64,000 bases of DNA from JANWVO01 sp964458495 (GTDB taxonomy: Bacteria > Acidobacteriota > Terriglobia > Bryobacterales > Bryobacteraceae): positions 124,001 through 188,000 of the forward strand of contig CAYWJB010000005.1 in NCBI GenBank assembly GCA_964458495.1, in the 5' to 3' direction. The notes under the pieces are model-generated. The model was given only the letters and a program-made list of their open reading frames with translations. It was not told where the DNA came from and did not search any database. The translations under genes and the position numbers were made by a program. The first letter of the stretch is position 1; each line of letters opens with the position of its first letter. Positions 16,533 to 25,927 of this stretch are shown here, one piece after another.

Positions 16533-17023
16533 GTGCTGGTTTCGCTCCTTGCGCTCCTCCTGCTGGCGGAGTCAGCCGCCTCCGGGACCCAATCCTTCCA
16601 GGCCCTTGTCGTCTCCATCGCCGACGGCGACACCTTCACCGTCCTGTTCCAGCGCCGCCAAGTCCGGATCCGCCTGCACGGCATCGATTGTCCCGAACCC
16701 GGCCAGCCCTTCCATCGCCGTGCCACACAGCGCGCAGGCGAACTCATCTTCGGCAAGACGGTCACAATCGAACCCCGCTCCCGCGACCGCTACGGCCGCC
16801 TCGTTGCATCCGTGCTCCTGCCCGACGGGCGTTCGCTCAACCACATTCTGGTTGCCGAGGGGTTTGCCTGGCATTACCGCCAGTACGCCCCGCACGATGC
16901 CACACTGGCCCGTCTGGAACAGTCGGCCCGCGCCGCCCGCCGCGGGCTCTGGCAGGATCCCGCGCCCGTGCCCCCGTGGCAGTGGCGCAAGGCCCGCCGC
17001 GGCGCGCGACAATGGTCCTTGCC

Positions 17024-17027
<4 letters not shown>
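16533..17027 (+). CDS. Thermonuclease-like (SNase) exported nuclease
   Basis: A 164-residue protein with a GTG start and an N-terminal signal peptide (LVSLLALLLLAESAASG). The staphylococcal nuclease fold is clear: VVSIADGDTFTV, VRIRLHGIDCPEPGQPF with catalytic Arg and Asp/Glu, and the DRYGRLVASVLLPDGRSLN block with the second catalytic Arg. Such enzymes cut DNA and RNA with calcium, here probably in the periplasm or outside. The end overlaps the next gene by 4 bases or more. Confidence 0.9.
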
Positions 17028-17443
<416 letters not shown>

Positions 17444-17480
17444 GACCCGCTCCCCGCTACACTGAAACCAAGCCTGTCTC

Positions 17481-18398
17481 ATGCCCGGACTTCTTGAACG
17501 ACTCAAGCAGGGAATCCAGAAAACCCGCGCCGGCCTTGTCGGCAAGGTGGAGGACGTTCTCCTCGGCAAGAAGGAGATCGATCCCGAACTGCTCGACGAG
17601 CTCGAATACACTCTCATCACCGCCGACATCGGCGTGCGCACCGCCACCGAGATTCTGGAATCCATCCGCCAGCGCGTCGACCGCCACCTCGTCAACGACC
17701 CGGCCGAACTGCGCCAGTTGATCCGCGAGCATCTGCTGGGAGTCCTCGATTCGGGCGGCAGCCCGCTGAACTGGCCCGCCTCTCCGCCCGCCGTCGTGCT
17801 CCTGGTGGGCGTCAACGGCTCGGGCAAGACCACCACCACCGGCAAGCTGGCCGCGCAGTTCCGGACGCAGGGCAAGAGTGTGCTGCTCTGCGCGGCCGAT
17901 ACCTTCCGCGCCGCAGCCATCGATCAGCTTGAGGTCTGGAGCCGGCGCAGCGGCGCCGACATCATCCGCCAGAGCGCCGGCGCCGACCCGAGCGCCGTGC
18001 TCTACGACGCCATCCAGGCAGCCAAGGCCCGCCAGACCGACGTCCTGCTTGCCGATACCGCCGGCCGCCTGCACACCAAATCGAACCTGATGGCCGAACT
18101 GGAAAAGATGCGCCGCACGGCCGCCAGGCTCATCGAGGGCGCGCCCCACGAGGTCTGGCTCGTGCTCGACGCCACCACGGGCCAGAACGGCCTCGAGCAG
18201 GCGCGCCGCTTCACCGAATCGGCGGGCGTCACCGGTCTGATCCTCACCAAGCTCGACGGCACTGCCAAGGGCGGCATCGTCGTGGCGATTGCCCGCGAGC
18301 TCAATCTCCCCATCCGCTACGTCGGCGTGGGCGAGCAGGCCGACGATCTGCTGCCGTTCGACGCCCACCAGTTCATCGACTCGCTCTTCGAACCATGA
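17481..18398 (+). CDS. ftsY: Signal recognition particle receptor FtsY
   Basis: A 305-residue GTPase that docks the signal recognition particle and ribosome at the membrane. The N-terminal helical N domain spans residues 1-95; the G domain has the P-loop GVNGSGKT at 110-117, DTFRAAA at 140-146, DTAGR at 192-196 and TKLDG at 256-260. It lacks the long acidic A domain of the Escherichia coli protein, as many FtsY proteins do. The stop overlaps the start of ribD by 4 bases (ATGA). Confidence 0.97.
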   Translation: MPGLLERLKQGIQKTRAGLVGKVEDVLLGKKEIDPELLDELEYTLITADIGVRTATEILESIRQRVDRHLVNDPAELRQLIREHLLGVLDSGGSPLNWPASPPAVVLLVGVNGSGKTTTTGKLAAQFRTQGKSVLLCAADTFRAAAIDQLEVWSRRSGADIIRQSAGADPSAVLYDAIQAAKARQTDVLLADTAGRLHTKSNLMAELEKMRRTAARLIEGAPHEVWLVLDATTGQNGLEQARRFTESAGVTGLILTKLDGTAKGGIVVAIARELNLPIRYVGVGEQADDLLPFDAHQFIDSLFEP

Positions 18399-19516
18399 AC
18401 CCCGACCTGATGCGCGAAGCGCTGGCCCTCGCCCGCCAGGGCGTGGGCCGCGTCTCGCCCAACCCGGCCGTCGGCGCCGTCGTGGCCAGCGGAGGCTCCA
18501 TCGTCGGCCGGGGTTTCCACACTTGGGCGGGCGTCCGCCACGCCGAGGTGATCGCGCTCGAGGAAGCCGGCGAGGCCGCGCGTGGCGCGGATCTCTACGT
18601 CACTTTGGAGCCATGCTCTCACACCGGCCGCACGCCTCCCTGCGTTGACGCCATCGTTCGCGCCGGCGTCGCGCGCGTGTTCTCCATTACGGAGGATCCG
18701 AACCCTCTTGTCTCCGGCCGCGGCTTCGCCAGACTGCGCGAAGCGGGTGTCGAGGTCGCACTGATGGGGGAATTCGTGGAAGAAGCCCGGCGCCTCAACC
18801 TGGCTTTCTTCCATTTCATGCGCACCGGGCGGCCGCTGGTGACTCTGAAGTCCGCTCTGACTCTCGATGGCAAGATCGCCGCTCCGGAGGACAACACCGG
18901 CTGGATCACCTCCGAGCGCGCCCGCGCCCATGTCCAGCTGGTGCGCCACGAGCACGACGCCATTCTCACCGGCATCAACACGGTTCTCGGAGACGATTGC
19001 CTGCTGAACGACCGCAGCGGTCTCCAACGCGCCCGCCCCCTGCTCCGAATCGTGCTCGACTCGCTCCTGCGCCTGCCGCCGGAGAGCCGCATGGTCCGCA
19101 GTTGCCGCAATGACGTGCTCGCAGTCTGCACTTCGGTCGCTCCGGCGGCGCGCCGCACGGCGCTGGAGGAGCGCGGCGTCGAAGTGGTCGCCCTGGATGG
19201 AGAGGACGGGCGTCCCGATCTGCGCCGCGTCGTCGCGCTGCTGGCCGAGCGCAACTACCTCTCGCTCATGATCGAAGCCGGCAGCAAGGTGAACTGGTCC
19301 GCCCTCGAATCCGGCGCCGTCGACCGCATTCTCTTCTACTACGCGCCCAAGATTCTGGGCGGCATCGAGTCTCTTCCCGTCGCTGGCGGGCTCGGGCGCC
19401 GCCGCCGCTCCGACGCCATTCTGTTTCACAACGTCCGCCTCTCCCCCATTCCCCCGGACGAGTTCCTGCTCGAAGCGTGGCTGACCAAGGATCAGCCGTT
19501 TTCCCGCTCCGCCTGA
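18395..19516 (+). CDS. ribD: Bifunctional riboflavin biosynthesis protein RibD
   Basis: A 373-residue enzyme that deaminates and then reduces the pyrimidine intermediate of riboflavin synthesis. The deaminase domain has HAE at 49-51 and PCSHTGRTPPC at 73-83, giving the zinc ligands His49, Cys74 and Cys83. The reductase domain starts near residue 145 (RPLVTLKSALTLDGKIA) and contains GINTVLGDDCLLN and the C-terminal EAGSKVNWSALESGAVDRIL block. It overlaps ftsY by 4 bases. No FMN riboswitch is visible; the gene is within a transcription unit. Confidence 0.96.
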   Translation: MNPDLMREALALARQGVGRVSPNPAVGAVVASGGSIVGRGFHTWAGVRHAEVIALEEAGEAARGADLYVTLEPCSHTGRTPPCVDAIVRAGVARVFSITEDPNPLVSGRGFARLREAGVEVALMGEFVEEARRLNLAFFHFMRTGRPLVTLKSALTLDGKIAAPEDNTGWITSERARAHVQLVRHEHDAILTGINTVLGDDCLLNDRSGLQRARPLLRIVLDSLLRLPPESRMVRSCRNDVLAVCTSVAPAARRTALEERGVEVVALDGEDGRPDLRRVVALLAERNYLSLMIEAGSKVNWSALESGAVDRILFYYAPKILGGIESLPVAGGLGRRRRSDAILFHNVRLSPIPPDEFLLEAWLTKDQPFSRSA

Positions 19517-19717
19517 ATCGTCAGGCTTCCGTCCTGCGGGAGCCTCCGCGGCGGCGTTTCGCGGCGCCGCTGCTGCGCCTTCTTCCCGCGCGCGAAGCGC
19601 GGCGCCCGCTCCCTCATGGTCGCGGCGGAGCAACGCAGCCTGCCGCAGCGGGGCTGCGGAATCCTTCCCGCCACCCTTGAACTGCGCCCGCACTCGTGAT
19701 CAGATTGTCGGAGATCC

Positions 19718-20242
19718 ATGACCGCACGCCGCGCCAAAGCCGGGCGCACATACCATGCACGCATCCTCTGCTGCGGCCGCATGGACTGGGGCGATGATGC
19801 CGTCGGGCCGCTCTGCGCCGCGGCGCTGGCGGAACGCAAGATCCCGGCTGTCACTCTGGGCGGCAGCGCCAGCGAGCTGCTGGAAGCGTGGCAGGAGGCG
19901 CGGCATGTGATCGTCGTGGACGCGCTGGTCACGGGCGAGCCGCCAGGCACCGTCCATCACATGGCGTATGGCGATTCAGGGTTCCACCCGGAGTGGACGC
20001 GCTCCTCCGCCCGGGGGCCGGGGCTCGCGCAGGCCGTGCGGTTGGGCGCCTCGCTGCACTGCCTGCCGGAATCGCTGGTTGTCATCGGCGTCGAAGGCGC
20101 GGACTTCGAGTGGGCTTCCACGCCGTCGGCGGAAGTGGCCGCAGCCATGCCGGCGCTGGTGGAGGCGGTGGCCAAAGAATGGCAGGCGCTGGTCAAGGCC
20201 AAGCCTGCCGCTCCCCGCGCGGGCGCCGCCAAGCGGGCTTGA
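19718..20242 (+). CDS. Hydrogenase-maturation-type protease (HyaD/HycI fold), orphan
   Basis: A 174-residue protein with the family start ILCCGRMDWGDDAVGPLCAA and the VVDAL segment. Canonical members remove the C-terminal tail of the large subunit of NiFe hydrogenase and bind nickel through Glu/Asp, Asp and His. Here the GNxLxxD(E/D)G block is altered to GRMDWGDDA, and the usual His of the SxHxxGL motif appears to be replaced (SSARGPGLAQAV). No hydrogenase gene is in the window. It may be a related peptidase with another substrate. The end is 8 bases from the convergent MscS gene. Confidence 0.8.
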   Translation: MTARRAKAGRTYHARILCCGRMDWGDDAVGPLCAAALAERKIPAVTLGGSASELLEAWQEARHVIVVDALVTGEPPGTVHHMAYGDSGFHPEWTRSSARGPGLAQAVRLGASLHCLPESLVVIGVEGADFEWASTPSAEVAAAMPALVEAVAKEWQALVKAKPAAPRAGAAKRA

Positions 20243-20250
20243 AGGCCCTG

Positions 20251-21141
20251 TCAGGCAGGCCGCTCAAAGCCGGGCTTCCGGGATTCGGGCTCTTCCGGTT
20301 TCAGGTGTACGTCCCGCTGCGGGTAAGGAATCGTGACGCCATGCGCGCGGAAGGCGTCGAGGATGGCGAAATTCAAGTCGCTGACCAGTTTCCCTTTCCG
20401 CTGGATGAGAGTTGTGGTCCACGCGCGCAACTCGAAGAGCAATCCGCTGTCGCCGAACTCGAGGAAGCGCACGGCCGGCGCGGGTTCGTCGAGGACGTCG
20501 GGATTGGCGCGGGCCACTTCGAGCAGGAGTTGTTCCACCAGCCGCACGTCGCTGTCGTAGCCGACCGAGACGGGGATGCGGAAGCGCACTTTGGGGTCGG
20601 AGTAGCTCCAGTTGATCACCTCCTCCGTGATGAAGCGCGAGTTGGGGATGATGATGGCGATGTTGTCGTTGGTGAGCACGGTGGTGCTGCGGGCACGGAT
20701 CTCCACCACCTGCCCCTCGGTGCCCGCAACCTCGATGCGGTCGCCCAGCTTGACAGGGCGCTCCAACAAGACGATGAGTCCGCTGACAAGGTTGTTGGCG
20801 ATGTTCTGCAGGCCGAAGCCGATGCCGATGCCGAGTCCGCCCGCGGCGACGCTGAGCGCCGTCAGGTCGATGCCCGAGGTTTGCAGGATCACGAGCAGCC
20901 CGAGAAAGACCACGCTGTAGTGGAACAGGGCGCCGACGGCCTGGCGCGCGCTGGCGTCGAGCCGGGTTCCGGCGAGCAGCCTTCCCGTGAGCCAAGCGCG
21001 CAGGCGGCCGGCGGCGAAGAACAGCAGCAGGACCAGCAGCGCCAGTTGAAGAAGCGCGCCGAGGGACAACCCGGAGCCCCCGAGCGGCAGCACCGGCCTG
21101 CCAAAGACATCACGGAGATGCGACCACCAGTTTTCCGGCAT
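20251..21141 (-). CDS. MscS-family mechanosensitive ion channel
   Basis: A 296-residue membrane protein. Three hydrophobic segments occupy residues about 28-115; the third, pore-lining one is ALSVAAGGLGIGIGFGLQNI, rich in Gly and Ala as in MscS TM3. The soluble part (LERPVKLGDRIEVAGTEGQV, then IPNSRFITEEVINWSY) forms the beta domain and cytoplasmic cage. It would release solutes during osmotic downshock. It follows the SLC13 gene by 24 bases on the same strand and is probably co-transcribed. Confidence 0.94.
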   Translation of the reverse strand: MPENWWSHLRDVFGRPVLPLGGSGLSLGALLQLALLVLLLFFAAGRLRAWLTGRLLAGTRLDASARQAVGALFHYSVVFLGLLVILQTSGIDLTALSVAAGGLGIGIGFGLQNIANNLVSGLIVLLERPVKLGDRIEVAGTEGQVVEIRARSTTVLTNDNIAIIIPNSRFITEEVINWSYSDPKVRFRIPVSVGYDSDVRLVEQLLLEVARANPDVLDEPAPAVRFLEFGDSGLLFELRAWTTTLIQRKGKLVSDLNFAILDAFRAHGVTIPYPQRDVHLKPEEPESRKPGFERPA

Positions 21142-21165
21142 ATTCGAGCCCTCCTGAACCGGGAT

Positions 21166-22944
21166 TTACGGATGAAACGGCCAATATTGGGGGATAAAGA
21201 TGGTAGCGAGTATCCAGAAAATCAGATTCAACGGAGTCCCGACCCGGAGAAAATCCTTGAATTTATAAGCGCCCGGGCCGAAAATCAGCGTGTTGGTCTG
21301 GTAGCCGACCGGCGTCATGAAGCTCGACGAGGCGGCGAACATGACGGCCACGAGGAACGGTCGGCTGTCGACGCCCATCGCCTGGGCCGAGCTGATGGCG
21401 ATTGGGGTCAAAAGCACCGCCGTCGCCGAATTCGACATGACCTCCGTGAGCAGCGACGTGCACAGGTAGAGCGCCGAGAGGAAGACGACCGGGCCGAACC
21501 AGCCGAACACCGCGGCGATGAACGAGGATAGCTGCGCCGCCAGCCCGGTGGTTTCGATGGCCGTGCCGAGCGGGATCAGGCCGGCCAGCATCAGGACCAC
21601 CTTCCAGTCGACAGCCGGGTAAACTTCTTCCGGTTTCAGGCACCCGGTGACCACAAGCAGCGCCGCGCCGGTGAGCGCGGCGACCACGATGGGCGCGATC
21701 TTCAGCGCGCTCACCGCCACCACGCCGGCAATGATCGCCGCCGCCAGCAGCGCTTTGTGCGTGCGGTAGCGCGGGATGGCTTTGCGCGTCACCATCACGA
21801 AGGCAGGGTTGCGCGCCACCTGCTCCAGTCGCTCGCGCGTCACGCTCAGCAGCAGCGTATCGCCCGCATGCAAAGGCACGCTGTCGAGCTTGGACTGCGC
21901 CAGTTGCCCGTGGTGCCGGATGGCAAGCACCTTGGCGCCGTAGGCGTCCTTGAATTGAAGCGATTTCAAGGTCTCGCCGATCAAGGGAGAATTCGGCGCC
22001 ACGACCGCCTCCACGAGTTCCAGGGCATCGCCTTCCACGTCCTGGTCCCGCCAGCCCAAATGCGAGATGAGGCTCACGCCGAAGCGGGTCTGCAGCTTCT
22101 CAAGCCGCGAAGTGTCGCAGTTGAGGCGGATCACGTCGCCCGGCTCCAGCACGATCTGCTCCGGCGGTTCCGCCAGCCGCTGTCCCTTCCGGAACACCGC
22201 GAGGATCTGCAGGTCGAGATCTTTTGCCAGCGGGGAAAACGCGGCCACCTTGCCCACCGATTTCGCTTCCGGCCCCAGGACCACATCCGTCAGATACTGT
22301 CCGATGTCAAAGACCTCTGTCAGGTCTGCCCCGGCGCGCCGCTGCGGGATCAGCCGGATGCCGATGAGGAACATATACGCCATGCCGGCAGCGGCCATGA
22401 TCAAACCCGGCGGCGCGGGCTCGAACATGGTGAAGGGGCGTAGCCCGTGCTTTTCGGCGATCGAGCTCACGAGGATGTTGGTCGAGGTGCCGATCAGCGT
22501 GCATACGCCGCCGAACATCGACGCGAACGACAACGGCATCAGCAGCCGCGAAGGGCTCAGGTTGGCAGCCCTGCCCATTTCGAGCACAACCGGCAGCAGC
22601 ACGGCGACCACCGCCGTGTTGTTGATGAACGCCGACGAGACACCCGCCACGACCATCGTCAACAGCACCGCCAGCCAGGGCAGGCGTTTGGCCACCTTGA
22701 TGAGCAGCGCCGTCGCCGATTGCAATGCGCCGGTGCGGGCCAGCCCGGCGCTCAGGACGAACATCGCGGCCACAGTCACCGTGGCCGAATTGCTGAAGCC
22801 GGACAAGCCTTGCTCGGGCGTGAGCACCCGCGTGGCGATGAGCGCGATGGCGACGAAGATCGCCGCCAGGTCCACGCGGAGTTTCTCCGTGGCGAGGACA
22901 TAGACGCAGCCCGCCGTCAGGAAGAGGACAATCGCGGCGTCCAC
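21166..22944 (-). CDS. SLC13/DASS family permease with two RCK_C (TrkA_C) domains
   Basis: A 592-residue membrane transporter. Hydrophobic segments fill residues 1-190 and 395-590. Each half has the family-type hairpin SSAFINNTAVVAVLLPVV and TEVMSNSATAVLLTPIAI (Asn-Thr / Asn-Ser motifs). Between them, residues about 205-380 hold two TrkA_C-type regulatory domains (LQILAVFRKGQRLAEPPEQI; VEAVVAPNSPLIGETLKSLQ). Family members carry dicarboxylates, sulfate or related anions by sodium coupling; the substrate is not readable from sequence. Confidence 0.92.
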   Translation of the reverse strand: MDAAIVLFLTAGCVYVLATEKLRVDLAAIFVAIALIATRVLTPEQGLSGFSNSATVTVAAMFVLSAGLARTGALQSATALLIKVAKRLPWLAVLLTMVVAGVSSAFINNTAVVAVLLPVVLEMGRAANLSPSRLLMPLSFASMFGGVCTLIGTSTNILVSSIAEKHGLRPFTMFEPAPPGLIMAAAGMAYMFLIGIRLIPQRRAGADLTEVFDIGQYLTDVVLGPEAKSVGKVAAFSPLAKDLDLQILAVFRKGQRLAEPPEQIVLEPGDVIRLNCDTSRLEKLQTRFGVSLISHLGWRDQDVEGDALELVEAVVAPNSPLIGETLKSLQFKDAYGAKVLAIRHHGQLAQSKLDSVPLHAGDTLLLSVTRERLEQVARNPAFVMVTRKAIPRYRTHKALLAAAIIAGVVAVSALKIAPIVVAALTGAALLVVTGCLKPEEVYPAVDWKVVLMLAGLIPLGTAIETTGLAAQLSSFIAAVFGWFGPVVFLSALYLCTSLLTEVMSNSATAVLLTPIAISSAQAMGVDSRPFLVAVMFAASSSFMTPVGYQTNTLIFGPGAYKFKDFLRVGTPLNLIFWILATIFIPQYWPFHP

Positions 22945-22999
22945 TGCGGCACAGTGTATCGAACCGGGGCCGGGTGCGGCTCGCGGCCGGCCATCCGGA

Positions 23000-23900
23000 T
23001 CACTCCTCTTCGAAGTAGTCGGAGTCGAGTCGCTTCAGCTTGTAGGTGTGGGCGACGGTGACGCCGACGTCGTGGTCAATCATCAATTCAGCGAGCTGGC
23101 GTCCGTCGATCAGGACGATTTTCTTTTCAATCCGCCTCACGTATTCGCGGGCTTCCTGGGTGAAATCGGACGTCGTGATGAAAACGCCCTTCCGGGCGCG
23201 GGCACCCTCCAGCGACCCGGCAAAGGCCTGCACCTCGGGGCGCCCGACATTCTGGATCCACCGCTTGGCCTGCACGTAGACGACATCCAGGCCCAGCTTG
23301 TCTTCCTTGATCAGGCCGTCGATGCCTTCGTCGCCCGAGCGCCCCAGCACGCTGGCCGCATCCTCGACCGAGCCGCCATAGCCCATCGCCACGAGCAGAT
23401 CGACGACGATTGTTTCAAAATACGCGGGAGACACCTGACGCAATTTGTCGAGGATTTCCTTCGCGAGCGACTCGCGCAATTGCTTCCAGGCGCTGGCCAG
23501 GCGCTCTTCCGGGTTTTCATTCTCGACATCCGTCGTGGGGACGAGCTCTGGCTTGCCCCCTGGCATGAATTGGCGAAATTCCGCAAATTCCATCAGATGC
23601 TTCGCCGTGAGCTTTTCCAGGTTGCGCCCGAGAAGCTCTCGGCCGCGCTCCGTGATTTGGTAGACGCCTCTTTTCGGGCGCGCAAGCGCCCCGGCGCGGT
23701 GCAAATAGGTGATCGCCCAGTTGGCGCGGCTCACAAAAAACGGGCGTGTGGCCATCGGGAAGAAGAATTGCGCGGCTCTCAGGGTCCAACTTCAATTGCT
23801 GCGACACTTGTTCGCGCGCTTCCTTGAGGCCGTGCGGCTTCCCGTCGGCGAATACTCGCAAAGCGGGAAGAAGAAACGAGTGAAAATCCGGGAGAGGCAT
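23000..23900 (-). pseudogene. mrr: Mrr-type (type IV) restriction endonuclease gene with single-base frameshift
   Basis: The N-terminal winged-helix part (from ATG 23900: PDFHSFLLPALRVFADGKPH ...) and the main part (ending 23000) are in different frames. They join if one base is removed from the six-T run on the coding strand (A6 at 23735-23740 on +): the result reads DGHTPVFVSRANWAITYL without a break, which is how Mrr proteins read. The catalytic domain is intact: GDEGIDGLI ... YVQAKRW gives the D-QxK motif, and FAGSLEGARARKGVFITTSDF follows. Restored length is about 300 residues, as in Escherichia coli Mrr, which cuts modified DNA. A sequencing error or phase-variable run cannot be excluded. 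Confidence 0.85.
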
Positions 23901-23964
23901 GGGAATCCGATCGGCATTTTACCAGACGGGCGGCAGGAATCGATCCGCGCGAGGCAAGCCGGGA

Positions 23965-24288
23965 TCACCCTTCCGCGGGTTCGAGGATGGCAGTCATGGA
24001 ACCCTTGCAGCGCGGGATGCGCGGGTCGGCGCCGTAAGCGTGGATCTGGTCACGGGCGAACTCGGCGGCGCTGCGCTCGCAGGTGAGGACGATCGTGCGC
24101 CCCGTGGTGTCCACCTCGATCGCATGGCGCAGCGCCTCGTCCGCCGTCTTGAAGAAAAGGCTGCACAGCATCTCGATCACGTAGTCGTAGGTATGCTCGT
24201 CGTCGTCGAGCAGGACGACGTGCCAGAGAGGCTCGCGCATCTCCTGGTCTTTTTTCTCGGTTTCCGTGCCGGGCGTGGGAAGCGCCAT
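23965..24288 (-). CDS. clpS: ClpS, ATP-dependent Clp protease adaptor
   Basis: A 107-residue protein. The ClpS core is plain: PLWHVVLLDDDEHTYDYVIE and GRTIVLTCERSAAEFARDQI. It delivers N-degron substrates to ClpA(C)P; the residues forming the substrate pocket (DDDxHT) and the His in the middle are present. The N-terminal extension of about 20 charged residues is the flexible arm. No clpA gene is adjacent. Confidence 0.95.
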   Translation of the reverse strand: MALPTPGTETEKKDQEMREPLWHVVLLDDDEHTYDYVIEMLCSLFFKTADEALRHAIEVDTTGRTIVLTCERSAAEFARDQIHAYGADPRIPRCKGSMTAILEPAEG

Positions 24289-24488
24289 GAGAGATCCGAA
24301 CTACCAGTGTAATCATCACAGCGCGCGCCGGAAAGCGCGGCCTCGCAGCGCTCGAGCGCTGCTCCGCTCCCGGCTCTGCATCCGAACAACCGCTCGCTCC
24401 CGCAGCGCTTCGCGCTGCTTCGCTCGCGGCTCTGACGGCGCTTCGTTCGTTGCGCCCGGGTACTCGCGCGTTCAGAGCCGCGACCGAA

Positions 24489-24515
24489 GGCCGGAATTCG
24501 GACCGAATTCCGGCC
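24489..24515. repeat. 27-base perfect palindrome, copy 1
   Basis: Two 13-base arms, ggccggaattcgg and ccgaattccggcc, are exact reverse complements separated by a single A. It forms the centre of one element of the array and contains two EcoRI-like GAATTC cores. Confidence 0.9.
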
Positions 24516-24759
24516 GGAGTGAGCGGTTGCTGCAAAGCAGCTGGTGGACCAGCCGGGCAGTGCCAGTGCCAGCCGCGGCCGCTTGTCCTTGCGCTTTCCG
24601 GAAGGCCGCTCGGCGGCCCCGCGGCAACCGCTCTTCAATGTTGCATTCCCGGCCGAAACCGCTCGCTCCCGCAGCGCTTCGCGCTGCTCCGCTCGCGGCT
24701 CTGACAGCGTTTCATTTGCGGCGGCGGGATGGCCATGCGCGTTCAGAGCCGCGACCGAA

Positions 24760-24786
24760 GGCCGGAATTCGGACCGAATTCCGGCC
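24760..24786. repeat. 27-base perfect palindrome, copy 2
   Basis: Identical to the copy at 24489-24515, 271 bases downstream. Confidence 0.9.
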
Positions 24787-24993
24787 GGAGTGAGCGGTTG
24801 CTGCAAAGCAGCTGGTGGACCAGCCGGGCAGTGCCAGCCGCGGCCGCTTGTCGTTGCGCTTTCCGGGAGGCCGTTCGGCGGCCCCGCGGCAACCGCTCGC
24901 TCCCGCAGCGCTTCGCGCTGCTCCGCTCGCGGCTCTGACAGCGTTTCATTTGCGGCGGCGGGATGGCCATGCGCGTTCAGAGCCGCGACCGAA

Positions 24994-25020
24994 GGCCGGA
25001 ATTCGGACCGAATTCCGGCC
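24994..25020. repeat. 27-base perfect palindrome, copy 3
   Basis: Identical to the other two copies, 234 bases after copy 2. Confidence 0.9.
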
Positions 25021-25287
25021 GGAGTGAGCGGTTGCTGCAAAGCAGCTGGTGGACCAGCCGGGCAGTGCCAGCCGCGGCCGCTTGTCCTTGCGCTTTCCGG
25101 AAGGCCGTTCGGCGGCCCCGCGGCGACCGCTCGCTCCCGCAGCGCTCGAGCGCTGCTCCGCTCGCGGCTCTGCATCCGAACAACCGCTCGCTCCCGCAGC
25201 GCTCGAGCGCTGCTCCGCTCGCGGCTCTGACAGCGCTTCCTCGAATGGTTTCGCCCGGGACCGGGACAGCGTGCACCGGCTTGCTCC

Positions 25288-25926
25288 TCAGCGCCCGCCG
25301 CCGGCTTCCCGCAGCGCCGCCTCCAGCATGGCCCGCGCCGCCCACTGGCAAATTCCGATCGAGTGTTTCGGATCCAGGCCGCGGATGTCGTGCAGGATTA
25401 CCAGCGCTTCCACGCCAAGCGTCAGCGTCAGCGCGGATACCAGCCGCTCGTAGACACGCTTCGGCAGCCGCTGCTTGACAGTCTCAAGGGCGCTCTCGAT
25501 CCAGTCCAGGCGGCGGCGGCGGCGCTCCGGCGCCCCTTCTCCGAGTTTCCGGTCGAGACTCAGGCGAAGAATCGTCCGCAGGAGCGCCTCATGCTCCACC
25601 GCCAGCCGCTGGATCTCCCCCACGATACGCTCCAGCGCCGCAGCAGCGCTGCTTTCCGCGCGGGCGGATTCGAGAATGGCCTCCACACGCGGCCGCAGGC
25701 CCTCCAAAGACGCTTCGGCCAGCAACTGCTCCTGGGTGGGGAAGTAGCGGTAGGCAGTGCGGCGGCTGACGTCGGCCGCATCGGCCACCGCTGTCACCGT
25801 GGGCACCTCCCCGCGCTGAATGAGCTCCACCGCCGCGCGAAGGAGCAGAGCCTTCGTCCGCCGCTTCTGGCGGGTTCGCCCGGTTTCTCCTTGACTCGCA
25901 GACGGCACCGCTTTATAGCATATCAA
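25288..25926 (-). CDS. TetR/AcrR-family transcriptional regulator
   Basis: A 212-residue repressor-type protein. Residues about 20-70 form the TetR helix-turn-helix: TKALLLRAAVELIQRGEVPT, VADAADVSRRTAYRYFPTQE. The remainder is an all-helical ligand domain. It is divergent from the ScyD-like gene across 47 bases that contain two inverted repeats, so it probably represses itself and that operon. The ligand is unknown. Confidence 0.9.
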   Translation of the reverse strand: MICYKAVPSASQGETGRTRQKRRTKALLLRAAVELIQRGEVPTVTAVADAADVSRRTAYRYFPTQEQLLAEASLEGLRPRVEAILESARAESSAAAALERIVGEIQRLAVEHEALLRTILRLSLDRKLGEGAPERRRRRLDWIESALETVKQRLPKRVYERLVSALTLTLGVEALVILHDIRGLDPKHSIGICQWAARAMLEAALREAGGGR

Positions 25927-25927
25927 T

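Larger units (their letters stand above)
24335..25240. repeat. Palindromic repeat array, locus A (about nine elements)
   Basis: This 0.9-kb gap between clpS and the TetR gene is packed with related elements in both orientations. Each runs, in one orientation, from TCAGAGCCGCG to GAGNGAGCGGT, with a hairpin in the middle. Elements end-to-end: 24335-24379, 24388-24436, 24471-24530, 24658-24710, 24742-24801, 24891-24942, 24976-25035, 25122-25173 and 25181-25234. Two hairpin centres occur: a 27-base palindrome, and gcagcgc-gaa-gcgctgc or its variant gcagcgctcgagcgctgc. Pairs of elements plus a spacer are tandemly repeated with a 234-base period, after a first unit of 271 bases. Open frames across it are low-complexity and not credible genes. 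Confidence 0.85.

Noticed and set aside
24177..25230. Long open frames across the repeat array, for example a 332-residue frame
   Set aside because: They encode repeated Arg/Ser/Ala-rich sequence that follows the DNA repeat, with no domain and no plausible start.
24300..25250. CRISPR-like regular repeats
   Set aside because: Units are palindromic, in both orientations, with 200-base periods and no unique spacers of uniform length; no cas genes are near.
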